Below, one piece after another: positions 22,364 to 30,887 of a DNA stretch of 37,113 nt. Location: the NCBI GenBank assembly GCA_964624625.1, contig CAZUXW010000024.1, positions 1 through 37,113 of the forward strand, given 5' to 3'. How positions within the stretch are numbered: position 1 is the first letter of the stretch; each line of letters starts with the position of its first letter. The notes below the pieces were generated by a model, which saw only the letters and a program-made list of their open reading frames with translations, did no database searches and was not told the origin of the DNA. The stretch comes from PALSA-1180 sp964624625. GTDB lineage: Bacteria; Oederibacteriota; Muellerivitia; Muellerivitales; Muellerivitaceae. Position numbers and translations under genes: made by a program.

Positions 22364-22745
22364 AAGACGGTTAAGCATTAGAAATTAGGATCAAGGAAAT
22401 GAAATCCTAATTCCTTACGCTTAATTCACAAATGCCTTATCCACTTCTCCCCAAAAATTGTGGATCAAATAAACCCTCTCATCGTTATCCCCATAAAACC
22501 ATCGGATGAACCGGGATAACCTGGGAATAACTCCCGTGATAAACCAAAAGGGTTGCGGGGTTGGGGATTTGTCTTATAATACCCCCAGTTTAATCACAGG
22601 CTCCCAACTCGTTATTGCCTTGATTTAACCGCAAAACCAAGACGATATGCACATATCCTCAAAGCCCACTACTACTTCTATTTTTAAATTTTAAAAATCT
22701 TTTAAAGAAAAAGTCCGTAAGCTGAACCGAAAGAAGGAGCTTCCA
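22364..22745. other. oriC: dnaA-dnaN intergenic region (candidate origin core)
   Basis: This 382-bp gap has no gene. It contains a 9-bp hairpin AATTAGGAT/ATCCTAATT (22383-22412) and DnaA-box-like sites TTATCCACT (22437), TGTGGATCA (22459, reverse), TTATCCCCA (22485) and ATATGCACA (22645-22653). A DnaA-trio run follows (22669-22686), then a strongly AT-rich stretch to about 22712. AGAAGGAGC precedes dnaN. Confidence 0.75.
22645..22712 (+). promoter_or_regulatory. oriC: DnaA box + DnaA-trio + AT-rich unwinding element
   Basis: ATATGCACA (22645-22653) is followed after a short GC-containing spacer by CTACTACTTCTATTTTTA (22669-22686). On the complementary strand this reads 3'-GAT GAT GAA GAT AAA AAT-5', the DnaA-trio pattern known from Bacillus subtilis. 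A run of A and T (22681-22712) follows. Order and orientation match a basal unwinding module downstream of dnaA. Confidence 0.75.
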
Positions 22746-23864
22746 ATGAAAGTAGTGTTAACAAGAGCCGATCTTCTCAAGGGCATCTCAACGGTTCAAA
22801 GCGCTGTGGCCGCCAAAAACACCATGCCTATTCTCGCGAACGTGCTGTTAGAGGCCCGGGATAAAAAATTAGAATTTGTGGCTACGGATTTGGATATGGG
22901 GATCCGCTGCAGTGTTCAAGCCGAAGTTGTTGAAAAGGGAAGCATCACCATCAACGCCAAAAAACTTTCGGATATCGTCCGGGAATTGCCGGAAGCCTCC
23001 GTGGATTTGGAAATTGACGATAACCATAAAATGATTTTGATTTGCCAAAAATCCAATTTTAAGGTGCACGGCCTTCCGAAGGACGATTTTCCAATCCTTC
23101 CTGAGGTTAAAAAAGATAAAGTTTTCAAGGTAAAAGGTTCCTTGCTCCAGGAAATGACCCGTAAAACCATCTTCGCGGTTTCTACCGACGAAACCCGGTA
23201 CGTATTAAATGGAGTTTTTTTTCAAGTGGAAGGCGGAAAATTACGCATGGTCGCGACCGACGGCCACCGGTTGGCTTTTATCCAGAAGAAATTAGAGGGT
23301 AAATCCGACGAGAAATGTAGCGTCATTATCCCCACGAAAACCCTGAATGAGCTTTCCAAGGCGATTTCGGATGTCGGCAAGGGAAAAGAAGACGAGGTTA
23401 TTGTCGAAATCATGGCCACGGACAACCAAATCAAGTTCGTGGTGGAAGGGGTGGAGATTATTTCCCGCCTCATAGAAGGTCAATTTCCCAACTATGAGCA
23501 GGTCATTCCCAAGGAATCGGACAAAAAAGTGGAAGCCTCCACCTCCGAATTGGCATCCGCTACCCGCCGCGTGGCGATTTTAACCTCTGAAAAATCCAAT
23601 TCCATCCGGTATCAAATTAAGCCCGGCAAGCTTTCCATTTCCTCCAAAACTCCCGACATGGGAGAAGCGAAGGAGGATATGGACGTGAATTACAAGGGAG
23701 AGGAAATCAGCATCGCCTATAACGCCAAATACGTCCTGGATGTCCTGAAAAATGTCGGAACGGACACGGTCAGTATTGAGCTCACCCAGCCCTTAAGCCC
23801 TGGCGTACTACGCCCCAAGGGCGACGCAGATTACTTATGCGTGATTATGCCCATGAGGGTTTAA
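22746..23864 (+). CDS. dnaN: DNA polymerase III subunit beta (sliding clamp)
   Basis: DnaN forms the ring-shaped dimer that tethers DNA polymerase III. The 372-residue length and three-fold domain layout are normal. Recognisable blocks are KNTMPILANVLLEA, FVATDLDMGIRC, MVATDGHRLAF in the second domain and the C-terminal VIMPMRV. AAGGAGC lies about seven bases before the ATG. A strong terminator follows, so the transcript ends after dnaN; recF does not follow. Confidence 0.97.
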   Translation: MKVVLTRADLLKGISTVQSAVAAKNTMPILANVLLEARDKKLEFVATDLDMGIRCSVQAEVVEKGSITINAKKLSDIVRELPEASVDLEIDDNHKMILICQKSNFKVHGLPKDDFPILPEVKKDKVFKVKGSLLQEMTRKTIFAVSTDETRYVLNGVFFQVEGGKLRMVATDGHRLAFIQKKLEGKSDEKCSVIIPTKTLNELSKAISDVGKGKEDEVIVEIMATDNQIKFVVEGVEIISRLIEGQFPNYEQVIPKESDKKVEASTSELASATRRVAILTSEKSNSIRYQIKPGKLSISSKTPDMGEAKEDMDVNYKGEEISIAYNAKYVLDVLKNVGTDTVSIELTQPLSPGVLRPKGDADYLCVIMPMRV

Positions 23865-23901
23865 ACCTTCATCCGTAATGAGTATTGAGTAATCAGGAAT
23901 T

Positions 23902-23932
23902 AAAAGCCCGGGAGAAATCCCGGGCTTTTTTT
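23902..23932 (+). terminator. Rho-independent terminator after dnaN
   Basis: A 12-bp perfect stem (23902-23913 with 23918-23929) closed by a GAAA tetraloop is followed by seven T (23926-23932). It ends dnaN transcription and, with its A-rich left flank, may also serve the minus-strand gene ending at 23945. Confidence 0.92.
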
Positions 23933-23944
23933 GTGCCGGCTTGA

Positions 23945-24121
23945 TCAAACGATGGTGGGGACTTTATCCAGGCTTCGAGCGGTAACGAGCGCTAATTGGA
24001 AGATGCATTCGGGGCAATAAAAAAGGTGCCGCTCTATTTGTCCCTTTTCCGGATGTTTTAAAAGACGCTCACGGTAATCCGGCAACTTTTTGCGCACTTC
24101 CTCACACTGAATTTCTTCCAT
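23945..24121 (-). CDS. Small putative zinc-finger (zf-HC2-like) protein
   Basis: A 58-residue protein with the pattern Cys6 ... His32-x3-Cys36-x2-Cys39 (HLFYCPEC), the zinc-binding anti-sigma (ZAS/zf-HC2) motif. Unlike membrane anti-sigma factors it has no transmembrane segment, and no sigma factor gene is adjacent. The ATG at 24121 has AGAGGTGG upstream; a longer frame to 24238 has no such support. A role in sigma-factor or other regulatory binding is only suggested by the motif. Confidence 0.6.
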   Translation of the reverse strand: MEEIQCEEVRKKLPDYRERLLKHPEKGQIERHLFYCPECIFQLALVTARSLDKVPTIV

Positions 24122-24370
24122 GACCCACCTCTCGTTTTTCCGGCAAGAAAAACTGTCGACACCCATTAAACAGCAGAGTCCGTGCCAAATAGTGTAAAAA
24201 CCAAGTAAAAGTTCAAAACCCCTCATTAAACGGTCCAAACCCTCGCGGACCTTCCCCTTTCACTGGTTTTCATGGGTTTTACTTTTAAGGCCCAGGCGGT
24301 GAAACTACAAAAAAGGCGACTTAATGTAAAAAATTTCACGTTTTTTGCCAAAGGACTGCCGTTTCCCGCC

Positions 24371-27163
24371 CTACCGAACGACCAGGATTTTTAGAATTTT
24401 TCGGTTTTTAACCAGGCCGTCCGTATTTATTTCCTCCACCGCCGCTAAGTACATTCCGCTGGCGGCCCCGCCCGCGTCCCAAACAACTTGATTAGTTCCC
24501 GGGGCTCCTTCAAATTGTCCAATGAGCTCGCCGTCCAGGGTGTAAATCCCGGCTTTCAGCGTGAAACTTCCACTGGGGCCGCTTTTAAAAGTGACGACCT
24601 TTTGCCCCAGGGCGATTCTCAAAAGATTGGGTTGGGCGGTAAGGCTTTCGTTTCCCGCGGCCTGGCCCGATGTGACCATCACGGACCTTGTCATATCGAC
24701 GGTTCCACCCTGCCCGTCGGCCCACCGGACCGCCAATAAATATTGGCCGTTCGTGACTTGGGCGCCGGAATCGCTGGTTCCGTCCCAGGTCAGGGTGACC
24801 GGCGAACCGGAGGATTGGATCTCGATCCCTAAATGGGACTGAGGGCCTTGGGCGCCGGGTTGAAGCACGTTTCCATTTAATATCACGTCCGTCATTTGGT
24901 TGCCGTTGGAATCATCCACGAGTGAGTATAAATGCTTGACCACTTCACCCGCCTCATTGTAAACGCTCACCGTCACCTTCGCTAAACTCCGACTCACCAC
25001 GGCTTGTTGGGTGACGGTCGTGACGACGCCAAAGGAGTCGACGTTGTCCAATTTAATGTGGTAAACCCCGTTTGTGACGGGATGGCCGTCCGAGTCCCTC
25101 CCATCCCAAGTGCCCAGGAGGATTCCGTCGTGAGTGATGTCGATGTGGTCGTTGGCGCCGGAAAGCCGGGAGATGGTGTTGTTGCTCAGGGTGATGCTGT
25201 CAATGGGCTGGGAATATTGCTTGAGGATGAGTTGCCGGATCAATTCACCCGCCTCGTTGTAGACCCCCACCCGAACCGTTACGTTACCAGTGACCTTGAC
25301 CGTGACGCTGGCGTCGAGGGGAAGCGCCAACCCGATGCAATTCAGCTTGGCGCTATTCACGATTTCCGTTCCTCCCGCCAACAGGGGATTCACCGCGGCG
25401 CTGTAGGTGAGGGTGTAGATACCGGGCGAAAGAGGGGAAGGCAGAGTCCATTGAATGAGAGAAACGGCCGTGTTGAATGTCGCGCTTCCCGCGCCAGGGG
25501 TCCCAAACCCGGAGAAAGTTAATCCCGCGGGAAGGAGGTCGGTCAGGATCACGCCGTACACCTGGTTGCCGAGCACCGTCACACCGAGGCTGTAGGTCAA
25601 GTGGTCGCCGGAGGCTACAGTGGATTGGGAGGCCTGTTTTCCCATCTGGATGTCCCAAGTGGGGGTGGGGGTTTGAGTCGGCGTGGAAGTGGGAGTGGAA
25701 GAAGGGGTTAAGGTGGCGGAGTTGGTGGGGGTCGAGGAGGGAGTCACGGTCGGAGAATGGGTCGGGGTGGAGCTGGGTGTTACCGTTGGGGTGGGGGTGG
25801 GCGAGTTGGAAGGAGACGGAGTCGGGGTGATCGTGGGGGAATTGGTGGGACTGTTGGTTGGGGTTACCGTGGGGCTATTCGTGGGGGTGGGGCTGGGCGT
25901 CGGGGTCGGGGAAAGGGTGGGCGTGTCGGTTGGGGTGGATGTGGGGGTGATGGTAGCGGTATTCGCGGGGGTGTTCGTCGCCGTCGCGGTGGGAGTGGGG
26001 GTTAACAGGCAGGCCAGGGAAATTTTCCGGATATAGCCCAAGTCATAATCGGCGACGATCATGTTGCCTTGTTTGTCGAAGACGATGGCTTCCGGATGGG
26101 AGAACATGGCGGAAAGCGGTGGCCCGTCCTGGTAACCCGCCACGCCAACGGTGACGCCGCCGGAGACGGTAACGGTTCCGGCGAAAGTGGTCATGATTCC
26201 GGTGGTCCCGTCGATTTTTCGGATGACTTGGTTGAAATCGTCGGTGATGTAAATATTATTGTTGCAGCCTACCAGGATATCGTCCGGCTCGTCGCTGAAG
26301 ACGGCGGACGAGGCGGGACCGCCGTCCCCGGAGAAGCCGGAGGGGAAGGGAGGGCCCTTGCCCGCGATGGTGGTGATGATGCCGGTGGTCATGTTGATTT
26401 TACGCACCACGTGGTTATCCGAGTCGGTGAAGAGGATATTTCCGAAGGAGTCAAAATCCATGCCTTGGGGCACCCGCAACATCGCCGAAGTGGCCGGCCC
26501 CCCGTCCCCCGAGTAACCCGGCGTGGCATCGCCGGAGATGCCGGCGACCGTCGTGATGATTCCCGTGGCCCGGTCCACCCTCCGGATGGCGTTGTTGTTG
26601 GAATCGGCGATGTACAAATTATCCGAGGCGTCGAAGAGCAGCCTCAAGGGGTTTTGAAGGGTGGCCAAGGTCGCGGGACCGCCGTCGCCGGTGAAGGTCC
26701 CGGCGCCGGTTCCCACCACGGTGGTAATGATGCCGGTGAGGTGGTCCACTCTGCGGACGACGTTATTGTAAAAATCGGAAATATAAAGGTTGTCCTGCGA
26801 GTCAAAGGCGATTCCGGAAGGATAGTAGAAGGACGCCAGGGTAGCGGGCCCTCCATCGCCCGAATAGCCGGGGTTAAAGGTTCCGTCGCCCGCCACCGTC
26901 GTGATAATGCCGGTGGTCATGTCGATTTTCCGGACCAGGAGGTAGCCAGGATCGGCGATGTAGAGGTTTCCCTGGGAATCAAAGGCGATGTCGTCGGGCC
27001 CACCGAGGTTGGCCAAGGTAGCCGGCCCGCCGTTGCCGATATAACTAACCGGGCCGCCACCGGCGATCGTCGTGACGGTTGAGCTTTGGGCCGACAGGGC
27101 CTGGAAGGAACCAAGCCAGGCGAAGGTCAGGAGGAAAAATAGGTTTTTTTTTAATCGACGCAT
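24371..27163 (-). CDS. Secreted NHL-repeat protein with Thr/Pro linker and FlgD-like domains
   Basis: A 930-residue exported protein. Signal peptide: KKNLFFLLTFAWLGSFQALSA. Residues about 30-385 hold six NHL-type beta-propeller repeats (units such as GYSGDGGPATLAS ... DNLYISDFYNNVVRRVD ... GIITTVAG). A low-complexity Thr/Pro/Ser linker at about 388-505 is followed by a DUF11-like domain (about 510-630, VASGDHLTYSLGVTV ... LPAGLTFSG). Two FlgD-Ig-like modules start VGVYNEAGELIRQL and VSVYNEAGEVVKHL. The C-terminal module (YTLDGELIGQFEG ... ASGMYLAAVEEIN) resembles FlgD-like or sorting domains. Function is unknown; an extracellular or surface location is likely. Confidence 0.8.
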   Translation of the reverse strand: MRRLKKNLFFLLTFAWLGSFQALSAQSSTVTTIAGGGPVSYIGNGGPATLANLGGPDDIAFDSQGNLYIADPGYLLVRKIDMTTGIITTVAGDGTFNPGYSGDGGPATLASFYYPSGIAFDSQDNLYISDFYNNVVRRVDHLTGIITTVVGTGAGTFTGDGGPATLATLQNPLRLLFDASDNLYIADSNNNAIRRVDRATGIITTVAGISGDATPGYSGDGGPATSAMLRVPQGMDFDSFGNILFTDSDNHVVRKINMTTGIITTIAGKGPPFPSGFSGDGGPASSAVFSDEPDDILVGCNNNIYITDDFNQVIRKIDGTTGIMTTFAGTVTVSGGVTVGVAGYQDGPPLSAMFSHPEAIVFDKQGNMIVADYDLGYIRKISLACLLTPTPTATATNTPANTATITPTSTPTDTPTLSPTPTPSPTPTNSPTVTPTNSPTNSPTITPTPSPSNSPTPTPTVTPSSTPTHSPTVTPSSTPTNSATLTPSSTPTSTPTQTPTPTWDIQMGKQASQSTVASGDHLTYSLGVTVLGNQVYGVILTDLLPAGLTFSGFGTPGAGSATFNTAVSLIQWTLPSPLSPGIYTLTYSAAVNPLLAGGTEIVNSAKLNCIGLALPLDASVTVKVTGNVTVRVGVYNEAGELIRQLILKQYSQPIDSITLSNNTISRLSGANDHIDITHDGILLGTWDGRDSDGHPVTNGVYHIKLDNVDSFGVVTTVTQQAVVSRSLAKVTVSVYNEAGEVVKHLYSLVDDSNGNQMTDVILNGNVLQPGAQGPQSHLGIEIQSSGSPVTLTWDGTSDSGAQVTNGQYLLAVRWADGQGGTVDMTRSVMVTSGQAAGNESLTAQPNLLRIALGQKVVTFKSGPSGSFTLKAGIYTLDGELIGQFEGAPGTNQVVWDAGGAASGMYLAAVEEINTDGLVKNRKILKILVVR

Positions 27164-27308
27164 CGCCGCTCCAGATTCCCCGTCGGATCCATCTAACTCT
27201 AGACGGTAGTTTACCCTTTTAGTGCAAGGGGATATCCTTGACCAAGGTCATACTTTGACGAAAAAGGCTGGCTTTAAAGTCCCTCCTAAAAGCCTTACAA
27301 TCCCTTCC

Positions 27309-30300
27309 ATGGCCTTAAAAACACTTGCTCCCGCCCGCAGCCTCACCCAGCTTCTCTCGCTTTTAAAGTCCCGGGAGGACCTTAGGGACCGGATCAAGCA
27401 CGTGGAAATGATCGCCGCCACCCCGGCGCGGTTTCACGGCTGGCCCAAGACCCTCTCCCCGGACCTGATTCAACTGTTGGAAAAGGCCGGTTACAACGCC
27501 CTCTGGACCCACCAGGCCCACGCGGTGGAAGCCCTGCACCGGGGAAGCCATGTGGCCGTCACGACCCCGACCGCCTCCGGAAAAACTTTGTGCTTCAACC
27601 TCCCGGTCATGCAGTCCGTGCTGGAGAACCCGAAGTCCCGGGCCCTTTACCTCTATCCCATGAAGGCCTTGGCGCAGGACCAGCTCAAGACCCTGCAGGA
27701 ATGGATGGGGCGCCTCAAGGCGGGAAAACTCCCCCCCTTCAGCGCGGAAATTTACGACGGCGACACGGCCACTGGCGTGCGAGCGAAAATCAAAAAGAAT
27801 CCTCCCAACATTCTCCTGACCAATCCGGACATGCTGCACCTGGGAATCCTGGCCTTTCATGACGGTTGGGCGGAGTTCTTCAAGAATCTCCGCTATGTCG
27901 TTGTGGACGAGGCCCACAGCTACCGGGGGATCTTCGGCTCCCACGTGGCCCATGTGCTCCGGCGGCTCCGGCGAATCTGCCGCTATTACGGGTCCGACCC
28001 CCAATTTGTCACCTGTTCCGCGACCTTGGGGAATCCCCAGGAGTTCCTGGGCCAGTTAACCGGCTTGGACTTTGAGATTATTTCCGAGACCGGAGCCCCG
28101 CAAAACGCCAAGACTTTTGTGCTTTGGAATCCCGACACCACTTCTCCTTACACGGAAGCGGTGACCCTCCTGATTGAACTTCTCAAGGCGGACATGAAGA
28201 CCATCGTTTTTACCAAGGCCCGGAAAATCACCGAGCTGATCAGCATGTGGCTGACCCAGGCCCGCCCCGAGTGGGCGGCCCAGATCAAAAGCTACCGCGC
28301 CGGTTACCTGCCCGAGGAGCGGCGGGAAATCGAGGCCAAGCTTTTCAAGGACGAGCTCAAGGCGGTCATCTCCACCTCTGCGCTGGAGGTTGGAATTGAT
28401 GTGGGAGGGTTGGACGCTTGCGTCCTCGTGGGCTACCCGGGCACCATGATTTCCACCTGGCAAAGGTCGGGCCGGGTGGGCCGGGGAGAATCGCCCTCGG
28501 TGGTTTTTCTCATCGCCATGGCCGACGCCATGGACCAATATTGGATGAAGCATCCCCATAAATTTTTCACGATGAAACCCGAGTCACTGATGGTGGGCTT
28601 CGAGAACGAGAATATCGCCCAGGCCCACCTGCGTTGCGCGGCCTCAGAGGTTCCTCTAACCCGAGAAGATAAAATGTTTTATGGAAAATTGTTGGATGAG
28701 CTTCTGCCGCCCTTGGTTAAGGAAGGTAGAATCCTGGAATCCTCCAGCGGGGAAAAATGGCTAGTGACGGACAAGAACCCCCAGAGGGGTCTATCCATCC
28801 GGGACATGGGCGAGGGCTACCAGATCATCACCCAGGAAACCGGGGAACTGATCGGCACCATAGACGGCATGAGGGCATTCCGGGACTGCCATCCGGGAGC
28901 GGTGTACCTCCACCAAGGAACCCAATATGTGGTGAAGGAATTACAGTGGGAACAGCGCAAGATCCTGGTCGCCGAGGAGCCCATTGATTACTACACCCAG
29001 GTGAATTACGAGGAGGAAACGGAAATTCTCGAGGAGCTGGAGCGGAGGCCCCTGGGCGATGGCAAGTCCCAATGCACGATCAAGTGGGGAAAGGTCAAGA
29101 TCACCCAAAGGTTCATCAATTACGAGGTCCACCGGCTGGTGGACCATGGCCTGGTCTCCACCTATCCCCTGACCCTGCCACCCCAGACCTTTGAGACGAA
29201 AGCCCTTTGGATGATCCTGCCGGATTTTCTCCAAAGGCGGTTGGCCGACTTGAAACTGCATTTCATGGGCGGGCTCCACGCGGCGGAACACGGCACTATC
29301 GCCATGATGCCGCTCCATGTGGTCTGCGACCGATGGGACTTGGGCGGCATCTCCACGCCGGCCCATCCCCAGGTGCCACAGCCGGTCATCTTTATTTACG
29401 ACGGTTATCCCGGCGGCGTGGGATTGACCCAAAGGGCCTATGAGACCATGGAGGAACTCTTGACGACGACTTTTGAGATGATCCGGGATTGCGAATGCGA
29501 GGAGGGCTGTCCTTCTTGTGTACAATCGCCCAAATGCGGCAGCGGCAACCATCCTTTGGATAAAAAGGGAGCCTTGATCTTATTGGGGCATATTTTGGGA
29601 CGGGAGGATTACAAACCTGTAGGGGCTGCCCTCCGTGGCAGCCCTTTGGGGCAGGCACAGAGGCCTGCCCCTACAGCAGAATCACTCCAAGAACATGCCG
29701 TCCAATCCAAGCCTGATCCTAACCAATTAGATTTGGCCTCCCCTCCCCCACCCAAAAAAGAAACCGTGGAAAAATCCGGTTCAGGGGTTTTCATTAAAAA
29801 TTCAGAATTCAAAATTCAAAATTCGGGCGGGCCGCCCGACAAGACCGGACCGGTGGTATTTGACATTGAAACCCAATACTTGGCCGCTGAGATTCCGGGC
29901 GGGTGGAACAACCTCCCCGGCATGAAACTCTCCTGCGCTATCGTTTACGACGTGGACCAAGCCCAGTACTACACCTATGTCGAGGAAAACGTGCAGGACC
30001 TGGTCCGGCATTTAAAGGCCTCGAGCCTCGTGATTGGGTTCAACTCCCAAAGGTTCGATTACGGCGTGCTCCAAGGCTACACCTCCTTCAAGCTCCAGAC
30101 CCTTCCCACGCTGGACCTGATGGCGGATCTTCAAAAAAAATTGGGCCACCGCTTGTCCCTCGCGCACCTGGCCCAGCACACTTTAGGCGGCGCGGAAAAG
30201 AGCGCGGATGGATTGCTGGCCGTGCAATGGTGGCGGGAAGGGAAATACGACCAGGTGATCGAATATTGCAAGATGGATGTGAAGCTGACTTACGACCTTT

Positions 30301-30383
30301 GGAAGTTCGGCAAGGACAACCAGCACGTTCTCTTCGCCCACAAACAATCGGGAGAGATTTTAAAGTGTCCTGTGCGATGGTAA
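27309..30383 (+). CDS. MrfA-type helicase fused to DEDD (MrfB-like) exonuclease
   Basis: A 1024-residue protein. The N-terminal part is a superfamily 2 helicase of the YprA/MrfA group. It has Walker A TPTASGKT at 86-93, DEAH near 199, SATLGN near 236, and RSGRVGRG near 385. The DUF1998-type region has the four-cysteine cluster CECEEGCPSCVQSPKCGSGN (about 727-746). After a Pro-rich linker (about 767-840) comes an RNase H-fold exonuclease with DIET (about 851), FNSQRFDYG and YCKMDVKLTYDLW, the DEDD acidic set. In Bacillus subtilis MrfA and MrfB are separate proteins that repair mitomycin C damage. The ATG at 27309 matches family N-termini; GTG at 27222 would add 29 residues. Confidence 0.88.
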   Translation: MALKTLAPARSLTQLLSLLKSREDLRDRIKHVEMIAATPARFHGWPKTLSPDLIQLLEKAGYNALWTHQAHAVEALHRGSHVAVTTPTASGKTLCFNLPVMQSVLENPKSRALYLYPMKALAQDQLKTLQEWMGRLKAGKLPPFSAEIYDGDTATGVRAKIKKNPPNILLTNPDMLHLGILAFHDGWAEFFKNLRYVVVDEAHSYRGIFGSHVAHVLRRLRRICRYYGSDPQFVTCSATLGNPQEFLGQLTGLDFEIISETGAPQNAKTFVLWNPDTTSPYTEAVTLLIELLKADMKTIVFTKARKITELISMWLTQARPEWAAQIKSYRAGYLPEERREIEAKLFKDELKAVISTSALEVGIDVGGLDACVLVGYPGTMISTWQRSGRVGRGESPSVVFLIAMADAMDQYWMKHPHKFFTMKPESLMVGFENENIAQAHLRCAASEVPLTREDKMFYGKLLDELLPPLVKEGRILESSSGEKWLVTDKNPQRGLSIRDMGEGYQIITQETGELIGTIDGMRAFRDCHPGAVYLHQGTQYVVKELQWEQRKILVAEEPIDYYTQVNYEEETEILEELERRPLGDGKSQCTIKWGKVKITQRFINYEVHRLVDHGLVSTYPLTLPPQTFETKALWMILPDFLQRRLADLKLHFMGGLHAAEHGTIAMMPLHVVCDRWDLGGISTPAHPQVPQPVIFIYDGYPGGVGLTQRAYETMEELLTTTFEMIRDCECEEGCPSCVQSPKCGSGNHPLDKKGALILLGHILGREDYKPVGAALRGSPLGQAQRPAPTAESLQEHAVQSKPDPNQLDLASPPPPKKETVEKSGSGVFIKNSEFKIQNSGGPPDKTGPVVFDIETQYLAAEIPGGWNNLPGMKLSCAIVYDVDQAQYYTYVEENVQDLVRHLKASSLVIGFNSQRFDYGVLQGYTSFKLQTLPTLDLMADLQKKLGHRLSLAHLAQHTLGGAEKSADGLLAVQWWREGKYDQVIEYCKMDVKLTYDLWKFGKDNQHVLFAHKQSGEILKCPVRW
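29617..29676. repeat. Palindromic repeat element inside the helicase-exonuclease linker (family D)
   Basis: The outer arms CTGTAGGGG (29617-29625) and CCCCTACAG (29668-29676) are perfect inverted copies. Inside are two hairpins: GGGCTGCC/GGCAGCCC (29623-29644) and GGGGCAGGC/GCCTGCCCC (29648-29671). It is exactly 60 bp, so it adds 20 codons in frame. It resembles GGGGCAGGC...GCCTGCCCCTACA repeats I recall between genes in uncultured bacteria. Confidence 0.75.
29793..29824. repeat. AT-rich interspersed repeat (family C), copy 2, in coding sequence
   Basis: ATTAAAAATTCAGAATTC followed by two AAAATTC units encodes IKNSEFKIQNS in the linker of the helicase-exonuclease fusion. It shares its first ten bases with the copy at 17225-17248. 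Confidence 0.6.
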
Positions 30384-30391
30384 AACCATTG

Positions 30392-30870
30392 AATTAGGAA
30401 TTGGGAATTAGGGGTTAGGAATTTAAATCAAAAGCATTGAAACCGGATTTTAAATCTAATCGTCCAACCCACATGGATAAGCCAAACATCATTCGAGACA
30501 AAAGTTACTCCTTTGCTTTGAAAATTATCAAACTTTATCAGAGTTTGGCATCTCGACATGAATACGTCCTCTCGAAGCAGGTGTTGCGAAGTGGAACTGG
30601 CATAGGCGCTAACGTGGAAGAAGCATTGGCTGCACAAAGCCGCCCTGATTTTCATACAAAATTGACCATCGCCTATAAAGAAGCGAGAGAAACGAACTAT
30701 TGGCTTAGGCTTTTAAGTGATTCTCAAATTATGAGTATTGACTATTCATCCCATTTAAAAGATTCTGAAGAAATAATTAGGATATTAAACGCTATTACCC
30801 GGAAGACAAAATCCGCAAGGAAGTCATCCGTGGGTTTAAATTCCTAACTCCGAATTCCCAATTCCTAATT
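30392..30870 (+). mobile_element. Cassette of a four-helix-bundle gene between 36-bp inverted repeats
   Basis: The arms 30392-30427 and 30835-30870 are inverted copies identical at 34 of 36 positions (left arm starts AATTAGGAATTGGGAATTAG). They enclose one gene, whose stop codon lies inside the right arm. The symmetry stops abruptly at both outer ends. Total length is 479 bp. I see no clear target-site duplication and no transposase. The layout recalls 23S rRNA intervening sequences, which carry the same protein family within base-paired arms, but here the unit is in an ordinary intergenic position. Confidence 0.65.
30473..30847 (+). CDS. Four helix bundle protein (23S rRNA intervening-sequence protein family)
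   Basis: A 124-residue, mainly helical protein of the S23/IVP (Avd-like) four-helix-bundle family. The diagnostic block is QVLRSGTGIGANVEEALAAQ followed by SRPDFHTKLTIAYKEARETN and YWLRLL. Family members occur as open frames in intervening sequences of 23S rRNA genes; their biochemical role is not settled, and basic surfaces suggest nucleic-acid binding. The ATG at 30473 is the first methionine fitting the family; a TTG at 30437 would add 12 residues. No Shine-Dalgarno is visible, so expression may be weak. Confidence 0.88.
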   Translation: MDKPNIIRDKSYSFALKIIKLYQSLASRHEYVLSKQVLRSGTGIGANVEEALAAQSRPDFHTKLTIAYKEARETNYWLRLLSDSQIMSIDYSSHLKDSEEIIRILNAITRKTKSARKSSVGLNS

Positions 30871-30887
30871 GTAGGAGAATCCCTTTG

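Noticed and set aside
25680..26000. Many short direct repeats, CRISPR-like at first sight
   Set aside because: These are the Thr/Pro/Ser linker codons of the NHL protein; units are irregular and there are no unique spacers.
26069..27082. 337-codon frame on + opposite the NHL repeats
   Set aside because: A shadow of the repetitive GC-rich propeller codons; no start signal and no recognisable motif.
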